Source: Microvirga mediterraneensis
GTDB taxonomy: Bacteria > Pseudomonadota > Alphaproteobacteria > Rhizobiales > Beijerinckiaceae
Assembly: GCF_013520865.1 (NCBI RefSeq)
Contig: NZ_JACDXJ010000001.1
Span: 1,727,001-1,791,000 of the forward strand
Direction of reading: 5' to 3'
Length of the DNA: 64,000 bases
Part shown: positions 1-8,904 of the stretch, piece after piece
Layout of the letters: every line of letters starts with the position of its first letter
How positions within the stretch are numbered: position 1 is the first letter of the stretch
Position numbers and translations under genes: made by a program
The notes under the pieces: model-generated
The model's input: the letters and a program-made list of their open reading frames with translations, nothing else
What the model was told of the DNA's origin: nothing
Databases searched by the model: none

Positions 1-1
1 T

Positions 2-304
2 GGAGGTCCTAAGAGATTCAATGAGTTACGCCGGATCGTCGGCGGGATTTCGCAGCGGATGCTCACCCTGACCCTGCGCGGATTGGAGCGGGACGGGCTC
101 GTGACGCGCACCGTTTACCCGACGATTCCGCCCCGGGTGGATTACCAGCTCACAGGGCTGGGTTGCTCCCTGCTCAAGACTGTCCGGGGCCTGGGCGATT
201 GGGCGATCGCGAACCGGGACGAGATCCTAGCCGCCCGGCGCCGCTTCGATGCGGAGAGCGGTGACGATCATGGGGCCGGACAGAAACAGTCCAATGCCGC
301 CTGA
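2..304 (+). CDS. HxlR-family transcriptional regulator, C-terminal part (5' end outside window)
   Basis: The frame is open from the window edge to a TGA at 304. The visible part reads [17 protein letters not shown], then LERDGLVTR and PRVDYQLT, which is the recognition helix and beta-wing signature of HxlR-type winged-helix regulators. The first ATG at 59 lies inside the helix-turn-helix, so the true start is upstream of the window. HxlR proteins are small DNA-binding dimers that often respond to redox or electrophile stress and control neighbouring genes; the target here is not visible. The tail after about residue 75 of the visible part ([13 protein letters not shown]) is low-complexity. 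Confidence 0.85.
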   Translation, partial: GGPKRFNELRRIVGGISQRMLTLTLRGLERDGLVTRTVYPTIPPRVDYQLTGLGCSLLKTVRGLGDWAIANRDEILAARRRFDAESGDDHGAGQKQSNAA

Positions 305-321
305 GCGGTCAGTCCCATTCT

Positions 322-1137
322 TTAGGATTTGGCATTCCGCTCCAACCACGTGACGGCAAAGGCGCAGATGGGAGCTGCTTCGACCAGGATCGAGGAGGCC
401 TGACCGATGCGTCCTTGCGCGCCTCGGCCCGTGGCGAGGAAGTCCCGCACGATGGTGGCGAAGTAATCCTCGGCAAGGCCTTCCACGATGGGCACGGAAG
501 TGTCGAACTCCTCCACCATGCGCCATGCGACGCCGTGAGGCGCGGCGAAGGGCACCTCATAGCGGCGGATGCGCTTGCCGGAGATGGAGGCCAGGTGTTC
601 GGCGTGGTGGAGAAGGGTCATGGTATCGAGCGGCGCACCGACCATCAGGACCTTGCCGCCGGCTTCGATGAGCTTTGCCAAGGGCGAGCCTTCACCATAA
701 CCGTAATCGAGAGGGTGATCCGCCGTCAGCCATTCGGCACGGGCGCCGATGGCGGCCATAGAGGCTGCCGGGTTGCCGCTGCGCCGGGCACCGGGCGTGG
801 TGCGGATGAACTCGGCCAGCACTCCGTTGTCGCGAATGGCCCGCGAGGCGGCGGGGTCATAGGGTGGGATGTGGTCGCGCCATTCCGGCGGAACCTGCCC
901 GGATGAACCCAGCAGCTCGTCATAAACCGCATCCCAATCCGTATAGCTCATGATCGTGCCCGCAGGGCCGACCACGTCGAGGAGGGCGCCGATCAGGGCA
1001 TCGGGACCGTTGAGCAGCCGTCCGACGCGCCTCATGGCGGCATGCACCATCACGGTGTCCCCCTGGGCGACGCCAAGACCGATGATGTCCTGCTTCAGGG
1101 AGGCACGGGTGTGAAACAAGGGAGACGGACCAGGCAT
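322..1137 (-). CDS. aminoglycoside N(3)-acetyltransferase-like protein (AAC(3)/YokD family)
   Basis: 271 aa from the ATG at 1137, beginning MPGPSPLFHTRASLKQDI. An upstream in-frame extension to 1215 would run into the HAD gene, so I chose the later start. The family signatures are visible: VHAAMRRVGRLLNGPDALIGAL near the N-terminus, then GTIMSYTDW, SGNPAASMAAIGARAEWLT and GKVLMVGAPLDTMTLLHHAEHLA, which contains the catalytic His region. Family members transfer acetyl from acetyl-CoA to the 3-amino group of aminoglycosides, although many chromosomal homologues have no proven resistance role. It lies 31 bp downstream of the HAD phosphatase in the same direction, so the two are probably co-transcribed. 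Confidence 0.85.
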   Translation of the reverse strand: MPGPSPLFHTRASLKQDIIGLGVAQGDTVMVHAAMRRVGRLLNGPDALIGALLDVVGPAGTIMSYTDWDAVYDELLGSSGQVPPEWRDHIPPYDPAASRAIRDNGVLAEFIRTTPGARRSGNPAASMAAIGARAEWLTADHPLDYGYGEGSPLAKLIEAGGKVLMVGAPLDTMTLLHHAEHLASISGKRIRRYEVPFAAPHGVAWRMVEEFDTSVPIVEGLAEDYFATIVRDFLATGRGAQGRIGQASSILVEAAPICAFAVTWLERNAKS

Positions 1138-1168
1138 GCCTTCAGGGTCGTAGGGTCCGGCAAAGGTG

Positions 1169-1828
1169 TCAACAGGCGGCCCTGTGCTCCAGGATCTCCC
1201 ACAGGGCCCGGTCATGGAAGGTCACGATGGCCCCATCGGCGCCGATCTCCCGCATCTCGTCGGCGGACAGGCCTGTCAGAACGCCGAAGGAGAAGAGGCC
1301 AGCCGCCTTGGCGGCCCTCATGCCCGACGGGGAATCCTCGAAGGCGACGGCCTCCTCGGCCTGAATGCCGAGCCGCTCCAGGGCGGTGAGGTAGGGCAGG
1401 GGATCGGGTTTGCCGCGCTCGACCTGATCTATGGTGATCTTGATCTCGAAACGGTCGGTGATGCCCAGAATGTCCAGGACATGGGTTGCGTTCAGAAGCG
1501 GGGCATTCGTGACCAGGGCAATCTTGACGCCGTGGTTGTCTGCCCAGTCGAGCAGCTCGATCAAGCCTTCGAGCGGCTTGAGTTCGCGCGCGAGGCGACG
1601 GAAGGCAGCCTCCTTGCGGTCGGCATAGGTTTCGTGCTCTTCGACCGGTAGGTGAGGCAGAAGGGACGCGAAGATCGACTCGTTCGTGTGACCGATGATC
1701 GAGGTGCGATAGAGTTCGTCATCGATGACAACGCCCTCGGGGCCGAGGACTTCCGCGAAGGCCTTGAGATGGACGGGATCGCTATGCACCAATGTGCCGT
1801 CCATATCGAAGATCAGGGCTTTGAGCAT
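1169..1828 (-). CDS. HAD-IA family phosphatase (phosphoglycolate phosphatase/beta-phosphoglucomutase-like)
   Basis: 219 aa. The start at 1828 gives MLKALIFDMDGTLVHSD, placing the nucleophile Asp8 and the acid/base Asp10 where the family has them; a frame-open extension to 1894 has no family sequence. Motif II is seen in LVTNAPLL, motif III around Lys in GKPDPLPY, and motif IV in AFEDSPSGMRAAKAAG. A helical cap follows motif I, as in subfamily IA. Such enzymes dephosphorylate small sugar or glycolate phosphates; the substrate cannot be told from sequence. The gene leads the short run with the AAC(3)-like gene. Confidence 0.88.
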   Translation of the reverse strand: MLKALIFDMDGTLVHSDPVHLKAFAEVLGPEGVVIDDELYRTSIIGHTNESIFASLLPHLPVEEHETYADRKEAAFRRLARELKPLEGLIELLDWADNHGVKIALVTNAPLLNATHVLDILGITDRFEIKITIDQVERGKPDPLPYLTALERLGIQAEEAVAFEDSPSGMRAAKAAGLFSFGVLTGLSADEMREIGADGAIVTFHDRALWEILEHRAAC

Positions 1829-2007
1829 GGGAACGTCTCTCAAGAATGTCTGGTCTCGTGATGCAGGAATAGAACGTTCGGCCCCGGAAGGCACCCCGTT
1901 GGAATTGCGGCCCAGCTCTATAGATATTCGAGGACCCGTGAAACCGTATAAAGCGTGATTCCACCGATGGTTCGCATCCTTTTCCGCTTCATCGACGAGA
2001 TGGTCCG

Positions 2008-2775
2008 ATGCGGGTGATCGACAGATTCCGGCTCCTCTATGAGGGCGACACGCCGGAGGCGCATCAGTTCCGCTACGGTCTACTAGTATTCGATGCGGCC
2101 ACGATCCTCTTCATTATTCTGACGTCGTTCCTGCCCCGCTCTCCCGCCTTCGAGTGGATGGACGTGATCATTGGCCTGATCGTCCTGGCCGATTTCTCGG
2201 CCCGCCTCGCCATCAGCCGGACGCCCTGGCGGGACCTAGCCCATCCGACGACGTTGGCGGACGTTGCGGCAATCGTGTCCTTCCTCGCTCCGGTCGTCGG
2301 GGAGGGCATCGGGTTCCTGCGGATCCTGCGCACGCTCCGCCTGCTGAGAACCTATCAGCTGCTCGCCCGCCTGCGGTCCGACAGCATCTTCTTCCGGCGT
2401 AATGAGGACTTAATCATCGCGGCCGTCAATCTCGGCGTCTTCATCTTCATCATGACCGGCTTCGTCTACGAGACGCAGCGCTGGACGAACACGAAAATCG
2501 GCAACTACATCGATGCGCTGTATTTCACCATCGCGGCGCTGACCACCACCGGCTTCGGCGACATCACGCTGACGGGGACGCTGGGGCACCTGATCTCCGT
2601 GGTCATCATGATCTGCGGCGTCACGCTTTTCCTGCGCCTCGTGCAGGTCCTGCTGCGTCCCGACAAGGTGCGCTTTCCGTGTCCCGTCTGCGCCTTGCAG
2701 CGGCACGACAGGGATGCCGTTCACTGCAAGGCCTGCGGCACGATCCTCAACATTCCGGACGAAGGGGCCGTCTGA
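2008..2775 (+). CDS. voltage-gated-type potassium channel with C-terminal zinc ribbon
   Basis: 255 aa integral membrane protein. Segments S1 to S3 lie at about residues 25-42, 52-70 and 82-98. An S4-like arginine ladder (RILRTLRLLRTYQLLARLR) lies at 105-123, S5 at about 136-153 and S6 at about 192-212. The selectivity filter is TTTGFGD at 179-185, a variant of TVGYGD/TTGFGD of bacterial K+ channels. After S6 the cytoplasmic tail carries CPVC (225/228) and CKAC (240/243), a four-Cys zinc ribbon. A monomer of this type would tetramerise to conduct K+. The zinc ribbon is unusual and may be a regulatory or assembly domain. No neighbour suggests a partner. Confidence 0.9.
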   Translation: MRVIDRFRLLYEGDTPEAHQFRYGLLVFDAATILFIILTSFLPRSPAFEWMDVIIGLIVLADFSARLAISRTPWRDLAHPTTLADVAAIVSFLAPVVGEGIGFLRILRTLRLLRTYQLLARLRSDSIFFRRNEDLIIAAVNLGVFIFIMTGFVYETQRWTNTKIGNYIDALYFTIAALTTTGFGDITLTGTLGHLISVVIMICGVTLFLRLVQVLLRPDKVRFPCPVCALQRHDRDAVHCKACGTILNIPDEGAV

Positions 2776-2780
2776 GCGCC

Positions 2781-3896
2781 TTATGCGTTCGGAACGATGG
2801 CGACGCCGCGCTGCTCGGCGAATGAAATAGATACCGGAGTGCCCGGAGCAATCGGTTCCTTGCGGCCGTATTGAACCACGAACAGCTCTCCGATGGCGCT
2901 ATCCACCTCGTACTCCACCTGGGTGCCGAGATAGGAGGCTTTCCGTACCGTTCCGGCCAGCGCGCCGGGCGCGGCTGCATTCTCGTCGAGGAAAATGGCA
3001 TCGGGCCGCACGGCGAGCTTGACGGTGCCGTGGCCGGCATTCCTGTGCGGGAGCAGGAGGCTCACATTGCCGATCTTCACCTGGGCCGTCGGCCCGGACA
3101 CGCTCACGAGATCGCCGGAGATGATGTTGGCGTCGCCGATGAAATCGGCCACGAACAGGTCCGCCGGCTCCTCGTAGAGTTCGCGCGGTGTACCGGTCTG
3201 GGCAATGCGGGCATTCGACATCACGATGATGTGGTCGGAGACGGCGAGCGCCTCCTCCTGATCGTGCGTCACGTAGGCCACGGTGAGGTTGAGGCTCTGC
3301 TGGAGCTCGCGGATGTCCTCCCGCACGCGGCGGCGCAGCTTCGCGTCGAGATTCGACAGGGGCTCGTCGAACAGGAGAACCTGCGGTTCCAGCACGAGAG
3401 CGCGGGCCACGGCCACGCGCTGCTGCTGCCCGCCGGAAAGCTCGGACGGCGCGCGCTTCTCCAGTCCCTTGAGGCCGATCAGGGACAGCTTTTCCATGGC
3501 CATCTCGTAGGCGTCCTTCTTCGACGCGCCCTGCACGGATGGTCCATAGGCGACGTTCTCCAGCACCGACATGTGCGGGAAGAGGGCGTAGGACTGGAAC
3601 ACCATGCTCACATCGCGATCCGCGGCGGAGAGGTTCGTCACGTCGCGTCCGCCGATCAGGATCTGGCCCTCGCTCGCCATTTCGAGCCCTGCGATCATGC
3701 GCAAGGTCGTGGTCTTGCCGCAGCCGGACGGGCCGAGGAGGGTCACGAGCTGGCCGGGCTCGATGGTGAAGGAGACGTCGTCCACGGCCGTGACGTTGCC
3801 ATAGCGCTTCGTCACGTTGCGGAACTGAACCGAAGCCGCCTGCTTCTTGGATGCCCCGGGCCGGGACAGGGAATGGACGGAGGACATCTTATTCAT
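2781..3896 (-). CDS. fbpC: ABC transporter ATP-binding protein, Fe(3+)/spermidine type (FbpC-like)
   Basis: 371 aa from the ATG at 3896; upstream open sequence in this frame is antisense/shadow of the permease gene. Walker A GPSGCGKT is at 55-62, the Q-loop QSYALFPHM near 101, the ABC signature LSGGQ at 153-157 and Walker B LLFDEP at 174-179, followed by the TOBE regulatory domain in the last 100 residues. It powers import through the fused permease, whose stop overlaps this start by 4 bp (ATGA-type coupling). With the binding protein upstream this is a complete three-gene importer. Ferric iron is the best guess; 2-aminoethylphosphonate or another small ligand is possible. Confidence 0.9.
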   Translation of the reverse strand: MNKMSSVHSLSRPGASKKQAASVQFRNVTKRYGNVTAVDDVSFTIEPGQLVTLLGPSGCGKTTTLRMIAGLEMASEGQILIGGRDVTNLSAADRDVSMVFQSYALFPHMSVLENVAYGPSVQGASKKDAYEMAMEKLSLIGLKGLEKRAPSELSGGQQQRVAVARALVLEPQVLLFDEPLSNLDAKLRRRVREDIRELQQSLNLTVAYVTHDQEEALAVSDHIIVMSNARIAQTGTPRELYEEPADLFVADFIGDANIISGDLVSVSGPTAQVKIGNVSLLLPHRNAGHGTVKLAVRPDAIFLDENAAAPGALAGTVRKASYLGTQVEYEVDSAIGELFVVQYGRKEPIAPGTPVSISFAEQRGVAIVPNA

Positions 3897-6082
3897 GGGA
3901 CAGCCTGCACGGCAACGGGGGAGGGGGCGGCGCTCGCGCTGCGGCGCCCGAGGCGCCGCTCGCCGACGGCCAGCTGGATCACCGCGATGGCAACCAGCAT
4001 GACGAGGATGAGCACGGTGGAATAGGCAATCGCAAGGCCGAACTCGCCCGCCTCGACGCGGCCGACGATGTAGGTCGTCGCCATGTTGTACTCGGCGGTG
4101 ACCAGGAAGATCACGGCGCTCACGGCGGTCATGGCGCGGACGAAGGAATAGACCAGAGAGGCGACAATGGCCGGCCGCAGCAGCGGCAGCACCACGCGGC
4201 GCATGGTGGTCGACGAGCGGGCTCCCAGGGTCAACGAGGCCTCGTCGAGGCTCTTGTCGATCTGGCTTAAGGTGGCGATGCCTGAGCGCACGCCGACCGG
4301 CATGTTGCGGAACACGAAGCACATCACGAGGATGAAGCCCGTCCCGGTAATCTCGATGGGCGGCACGTTGAAGGCCAGGATATAGGACACGCCGACGACC
4401 GTCCCGGGAATCGCGAAGCTCAGGAGCGTGCCGAACTCGAAGGCACGCTGCCCGGAGAAACGCTGACGGGTGAGGAGATAAGCGGTGAGCAGGCCGATGG
4501 CGGCCGTCAGCGGTGCCGAGAGCGCGGCCACTTTCACGGTGGCGAAGAAGGAGTTCCAGGCGGAGCCCGAGAAGTAGAAGCCCCAATCGGCGCGCTCTAC
4601 CCGGAAGGCGGTGAGGAAGTGCTCGAAAGTCGGCGTGTAGTCGCGGCCCATGGAGCGCACGAAGGCGCCGACCACGATGATCGCATAGACGGCGACGGTG
4701 AAGACCGCCCACGGGATGGCCGTGAGGTAGGAGGCGAGCGCCACGCGCCGCGGAAGCGGCAGAGGAATGCCGGCGTCGCCCTTGCCTGTCACGGTCGTGT
4801 AGACCTTCTTGCCGAGCCAAGCGTGCTGGAGCCAGAATGCGCCGAGCGTGAACGCGAGCAGGATGATGGACAGAACGGCCGCGCGGCCCTGGTCCTGTTG
4901 CGCGCCGACGACGGCGAAGAAGATCTTGGTGGAGAGCACTTCATAATTGCCGCCGAGCACCAGCGGGTTGCCGAAATCGGCGAGGCTTTCCACGAAACCG
5001 AGAAGGAAGGCGTTGGCGAGGCCCGGGCGCATGAGCGGCAGCGTCACGGTCCAGAAGGTCGTCCAGCTCTTTGCTCGCAAGGTCTGCGAGGCTTCCTCGA
5101 GCGTCGGGCTGATGCCCTGCACCACGCCGATGAGGACGAGGAACGCGATCGGCGTGAAGGCGAGGAGCTGTGCGATGAAAACGCCGGGGAGCCCATAGAT
5201 CCAGCGCGAGCGCGGTACGCCGAACCATTCCCACAGCACGGCGGAGAGGGCCCCCGAACGGCCGAAGAGCAGGATCAGGGCCAGGCCGATCACGAAAGGC
5301 GGCGTGATGATGGGCAGAACGCTCATCAGGCGCAGGAGCTTCTTGAACCGAAAATCGGTGCGCGTTGCGATCAACGCGAAGGCAAGCCCGAGAGCCGTGG
5401 TGCCGACGCCTACGAGCAGCCCGAGAAACAGCGTGTTCCAGGCCACGCCGCAGCGCAGGTCGCTCGTCACGCAGTCCAGACCCCAGATCGAGCGATCCAG
5501 GAACTTCGCGACGAATTCGTAAGGGGCGAAATTGCCGTCGTTGTCGGCAAAGGCGCTCGCAAGAATGGTCGTCACCGGGAAGAAGACGAAGACGATGATC
5601 AGGGCGATGACGACGCCGATGGACGACGTGACGAACGCATCGCCCCGGCACCAGCCATGGGCCGCAAGTCCATGGCACAGGATGATGAGGAAGGCGGTCG
5701 CCGTCAGGGCGGCGCCGTAGCCCATGCCGGCCTGGCTGGGACCCGGTTCGCCGAAGAGATTCCTGAGGATGTCCACCGTCCATCCGTTGAGGCCGATAGA
5801 GAAGCCCTGGAGGACGATGAGGGCAAGGCCGAGAACCCCCGAGGCGATGAGCCAGTTGCCCTTGGCTTCCGCCGATGGACGGATCACCGGAATCAGGGCC
5901 AGGCACAAGGGTGCCAGAACCGGCAGGAGCCACCACGCACCCTTGAGACCATGGATCAGAGCCGAGCCGCTGACGAAATAATCGGCCAGATTGTGGACGG
6001 CATTACGGTCGAAGCCGTACCAGGGCAGGAGGGCAAAGCCGACCCAGCCCAGAACGATCCAGCCAAGGGTTGCCCGTGACAT
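3893..6082 (-). CDS. fbpB: iron-type ABC transporter permease with two fused membrane domains (FbpB-like)
   Basis: 729 aa, about 12-16 predicted membrane segments. Two BPD_transp_1 domains are fused in one chain. The first EAA loop is at about residues 330-355 (EASQTLRAKS, then TLPLMRPGL) and the second near 625-655 (EASLTLGARS, then VLPLLRPAI). Before the first domain lies a roughly 170-residue N-terminal extension with four or five hydrophobic helices. A single fused permease is typical of FbpB-type ferric importers, whose two halves form the inner-membrane channel. The gene sits between the binding protein and the ATPase. Confidence 0.9.
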   Translation of the reverse strand: MSRATLGWIVLGWVGFALLPWYGFDRNAVHNLADYFVSGSALIHGLKGAWWLLPVLAPLCLALIPVIRPSAEAKGNWLIASGVLGLALIVLQGFSIGLNGWTVDILRNLFGEPGPSQAGMGYGAALTATAFLIILCHGLAAHGWCRGDAFVTSSIGVVIALIIVFVFFPVTTILASAFADNDGNFAPYEFVAKFLDRSIWGLDCVTSDLRCGVAWNTLFLGLLVGVGTTALGLAFALIATRTDFRFKKLLRLMSVLPIITPPFVIGLALILLFGRSGALSAVLWEWFGVPRSRWIYGLPGVFIAQLLAFTPIAFLVLIGVVQGISPTLEEASQTLRAKSWTTFWTVTLPLMRPGLANAFLLGFVESLADFGNPLVLGGNYEVLSTKIFFAVVGAQQDQGRAAVLSIILLAFTLGAFWLQHAWLGKKVYTTVTGKGDAGIPLPLPRRVALASYLTAIPWAVFTVAVYAIIVVGAFVRSMGRDYTPTFEHFLTAFRVERADWGFYFSGSAWNSFFATVKVAALSAPLTAAIGLLTAYLLTRQRFSGQRAFEFGTLLSFAIPGTVVGVSYILAFNVPPIEITGTGFILVMCFVFRNMPVGVRSGIATLSQIDKSLDEASLTLGARSSTTMRRVVLPLLRPAIVASLVYSFVRAMTAVSAVIFLVTAEYNMATTYIVGRVEAGEFGLAIAYSTVLILVMLVAIAVIQLAVGERRLGRRSASAAPSPVAVQAVP

Positions 6083-6194
6083 CTTCTGTTCTCGCTTCGA
6101 GGCCGGTGTGTTTGCCCGGCCCTCATATGATCAGGATATCGATGCGCGACGGCGAGGCGGAGAGCCTCCTCGCCGTCGGTTGTCTTGCGCCAGA

Positions 6195-7241
6195 CTATTT
6201 CGGCAGGTTCTTCACCTCGTTGTCCCACTTGGACAGGAGGCGCTTGCGCTCGGCCGAGGAGCCGTACTTCGCGAAGTCGAAATTGATCAGCTTGATGTCG
6301 TTGAGCTTGGGAGCCTGCGGCGGAATCGGCGTGTTCTTGTTCGACGGCACCTGATAGGACTTGGCTTCCGCGCCGAGCTTCTGCGCATCGGCGGTGAGCG
6401 CCCAATCGTAGAATTTCTTGGCGTTGTCCAGGTTCTTGGCACCCTTGATGATCGACATGGAGCCGATCTCGTAGCCCGTGCCCTCGCAGGGAGCGACCAC
6501 CTTCACGGGCGCCTTGTCGACGACCATCGTGACGATATCGTGCATGAAGGCGATGCCGGCGGTCGTCTCTCCGAGCGCCATGGCCTTGGCCGGGGCGGCG
6601 CCCGACTTGGTGTATTGGTTGACGTTCTTGTGCAGGGCCTTCAGGTACTCGAAACCTTTGTCCTCGCCCATGATCTGCACGATGGTGGCGAGAAGCGTGT
6701 AGGCGGTGCCGGAGGAGTTGGGGTCCGCGACCTGCACTTCGTCCTTCAGCTCGGGCTTCAGGAGATCCGCCCAGCATTTCGGCTCGCCGATCTTCTTCGA
6801 TTGGGCGAGCTCGGTGTTGTAGCCGAAGCCGAGCGCTCCGGAATAGATGCCGACAGTACGGCCCTTGGACTGCTCCCACTGGCGCACGGCCCAGTCCTGA
6901 AGCTCACCCATCTTCGGCGACTTGTACTCGTCGGTGATGCCCTCTTCGGCCGCCTGCATGTGCGGGTCGCCCGTGCCGCCCCACCAGATGTCGGCGCGCG
7001 GGTTGGCGGCTTCCGCCTTGACCTGGGCATAGACTTCGCCCGCGCTCTTGCGGGTCATGGAAACCTTGATGCCCGTCTCGCGCTCGAAGGCGGTCGTCAT
7101 GGCGCGGCACCATTCTTCCTGCACGCCGCAATACATGACCAGCGCACCCTGCGCCTGGGCCGCGCCTGCCGACATGAAGGACAGGGCCGTCATGGTGCCT
7201 GCCAGCATGGTTGCCGCAGCGAGATTTTTCTTCACAGTCAT
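6195..7241 (-). CDS. fbpA: ABC transporter substrate-binding protein, iron-type (FbpA-like)
   Basis: 348 aa. The start at 7241 is preceded by a strong GGGAGGAAAG ribosome site and gives a signal peptide MTVKKNLAAATMLAG ending near AQAQG. The mature part begins LVMYCGVQEEWCRAM with the ETGIKV element of extracellular binding protein family 1, and ADIWWGGTGDPH follows. This class binds Fe3+, spermidine or aminoethylphosphonate in the periplasm and delivers it to the permease encoded 112 bp downstream. Two Tyr residues typical of ferric coordination cannot be assigned from sequence alone, so the ligand is inferred from the operon type. Confidence 0.85.
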   Translation of the reverse strand: MTVKKNLAAATMLAGTMTALSFMSAGAAQAQGALVMYCGVQEEWCRAMTTAFERETGIKVSMTRKSAGEVYAQVKAEAANPRADIWWGGTGDPHMQAAEEGITDEYKSPKMGELQDWAVRQWEQSKGRTVGIYSGALGFGYNTELAQSKKIGEPKCWADLLKPELKDEVQVADPNSSGTAYTLLATIVQIMGEDKGFEYLKALHKNVNQYTKSGAAPAKAMALGETTAGIAFMHDIVTMVVDKAPVKVVAPCEGTGYEIGSMSIIKGAKNLDNAKKFYDWALTADAQKLGAEAKSYQVPSNKNTPIPPQAPKLNDIKLINFDFAKYGSSAERKRLLSKWDNEVKNLPK

Positions 7242-7360
7242 ACTTTCCTCCCAAGATGTCATTCTTGTTATTGGTTGGTCGGCTAAGCTCTCCCCAATGG
7301 GACGGCGGGTCAAGTGCCTAGCCTGTGCACCAAATGTGAATCTTTAGAATAAGATGCCTC

Positions 7361-8155
7361 TCATGGCTCCTTGGCGATTCCCGTTGCCTGGATGAGTGAA
7401 TCCGCCAGTTCCGGTGTGCAGGCCAGAACGGGGTTGCCCTTCCTGAGACCATCCTTGGCCAGGAAGTTGTTGGTCCAGCCGCCCGCTTCCTCGATGATCA
7501 GGAGCCCGGCCAGGGCATCCCAGGAATTGATGTGGAGCTCGCAATAGGCATCGATGCGACCGTCCGCGACATAAGCCAGGCCGAGCGTTCCCGATCCGGC
7601 CCGGCGAACGTTGGCGCCGGCCCTCTTCAGTTTGTCGACGACGGCCACATAAGGCTCCGGCGGCAGGCGGGACGACCAGCCTGCCTCAACGGTAGCCTGA
7701 TTCATCTGGGCCAGCCCGCTCACCCGGATCGCCTCCCCATTGAGAATGGCGCCGCGCCCGCGTTGGGCCGTGTAAAGCTCCGCATGCATCACGTCATAAA
7801 TGACGCCGATCTCGACCCGGCCTTCCCGCGCGAAGGCGATGGAAATGGCGAAGTGCGGGATCCCGCGGGCGAAATTCGCCGTGCCGTCGATGGGGTCCAC
7901 CACCCAGACGTCGCGCTCGAAGGAGCCGCCGCCTTCCTCGCCGAAGAAGGAATCGCCGGGAAACAACTCGCTCAGGCGATTGCGGATCAACTCCTCGACC
8001 TCCGCATCGGTCGCCGTCAGGAAGTCCTGCGGACCCTTGAAATCGGGTCGCTGCGAGCGCGGCCGTTCCAGGAAGCGCTTGCGCGCGAGCACGCCCGCCT
8101 CGCGGGCAATGGCGCAGGCTGCGGCAAACCTCATGTCCAGGCTGTCTGTCGTCAT
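7361..8155 (-). CDS. inositol monophosphatase family protein
   Basis: 264 aa. The metal-binding signatures are intact: FGEEGG at 71-76, DPIDGT at 87-92, and near the C-terminus NSWDALAGLLIIEEAGG. These proteins are Mg2+-dependent phosphatases acting on inositol phosphate, histidinol phosphate, PAP or fructose bisphosphate; members of this subgroup often serve as histidinol-phosphatase or SuhB-like enzymes. The start at 8155 (MTTDSLDMRFAAACAIAREAG) gives the usual N-terminal helix. It is followed after 119 bp by the iron importer in the same direction, with no sign of coupling. Confidence 0.9.
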   Translation of the reverse strand: MTTDSLDMRFAAACAIAREAGVLARKRFLERPRSQRPDFKGPQDFLTATDAEVEELIRNRLSELFPGDSFFGEEGGGSFERDVWVVDPIDGTANFARGIPHFAISIAFAREGRVEIGVIYDVMHAELYTAQRGRGAILNGEAIRVSGLAQMNQATVEAGWSSRLPPEPYVAVVDKLKRAGANVRRAGSGTLGLAYVADGRIDAYCELHINSWDALAGLLIIEEAGGWTNNFLAKDGLRKGNPVLACTPELADSLIQATGIAKEP

Positions 8156-8348
8156 CGCGTGGGGGCGTCCTTCTGGATCAAATGCGGGATGTCCATTGTT
8201 ATGAAGCGGTCATGGATCCTTGAGAGAATGGAGAATCGTTCGGGCCAAAGGCCGATGGCGGTCCCGACTCTTTCAAATTGATCCTTTCTTAGCCGGCTCA
8301 AATCATCTACGTTACAAACTATCTCGTTAGGAATTCTACTCTCGTCGA

Positions 8349-8792
8349 ATGTCTCAGATACCAAAAGAAGAACTCAGCCAGGTTGCGGCACTCCCTTTCC
8401 GGATCAAGGACGGCAAGGTCGAGGTGCTTCTCGTCACGTCACGCGAGACCAAGCGCTGGCTCATTCCGAAGGGTTGGCCGATGAAGGGGAAGAAGCCTCA
8501 CAAGGCGGCCGCGCAGGAGGCCGAGGAGGAAGCCGGCGTCAAGGGCGAGATCCGGAACAAGCCTCTTGGCTCCTACGATTACTGGAAGCGCCGCGCCGCC
8601 CATTTCGATCTGTGCCGTGTCAACGTCTATCCGCTCGAGGTCTCGAAGCAGCTCAAGACGTGGCGCGAGAAGGGACAGCGCCAGGCGCGATGGTTTGAAG
8701 TCGAGGAGGCCGCCCATCAGGTCCTGGAGCCCGCCCTGGCCGAACTCATCCGGAGTTTGCCGGAACATGTGCAGCCCCTCGCAGCGGAGTAG
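8349..8792 (+). CDS. NUDIX hydrolase
   Basis: 147 aa. The Nudix segment GWPMKGKKPHKAAAQEAEEE followed by AGV covers residues 47-69 and resembles the diphosphoinositol polyphosphate phosphohydrolase-like bacterial subgroup (PKGWPMKGK). The REUXEE core reads QEAEEE, with Gln in place of the usual Arg and the metal-binding glutamates kept. It probably hydrolyses a nucleoside-diphosphate-linked compound, but the substrate is unknown. The gene is single, facing away from the inositol monophosphatase, with a divergent gap of about 190 bp between them. Confidence 0.85.
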   Translation: MSQIPKEELSQVAALPFRIKDGKVEVLLVTSRETKRWLIPKGWPMKGKKPHKAAAQEAEEEAGVKGEIRNKPLGSYDYWKRRAAHFDLCRVNVYPLEVSKQLKTWREKGQRQARWFEVEEAAHQVLEPALAELIRSLPEHVQPLAAE

Positions 8793-8904
8793 CGGCAGAT
8801 TTTGCCGCCCGGCAGGGAACGCAAAGCCCTCCAAGAAGTCTTTCCACTGACGAATGCGGTCAAGCGGCGGAGCTTGGCCATCTGCGGCATGTGAGGAGAT
8901 TTCA

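Noticed and set aside
3897..4820. Open frame continuing upstream of the FbpC start
   Set aside because: It runs antiparallel in frame within the permease gene, has no family sequence and a proper ATG with overlap coupling exists at 3896.
7338..7352. TTTAGAAT resembling half of an Irr (ICE) box before the iron importer
   Set aside because: The second half of the palindrome is missing, so it could not be told from chance.
8152..8364. 70-codon frame on the minus strand
   Set aside because: Starts inside the NUDIX gene and overlaps the inositol-phosphatase start, with no ribosome site or homology.
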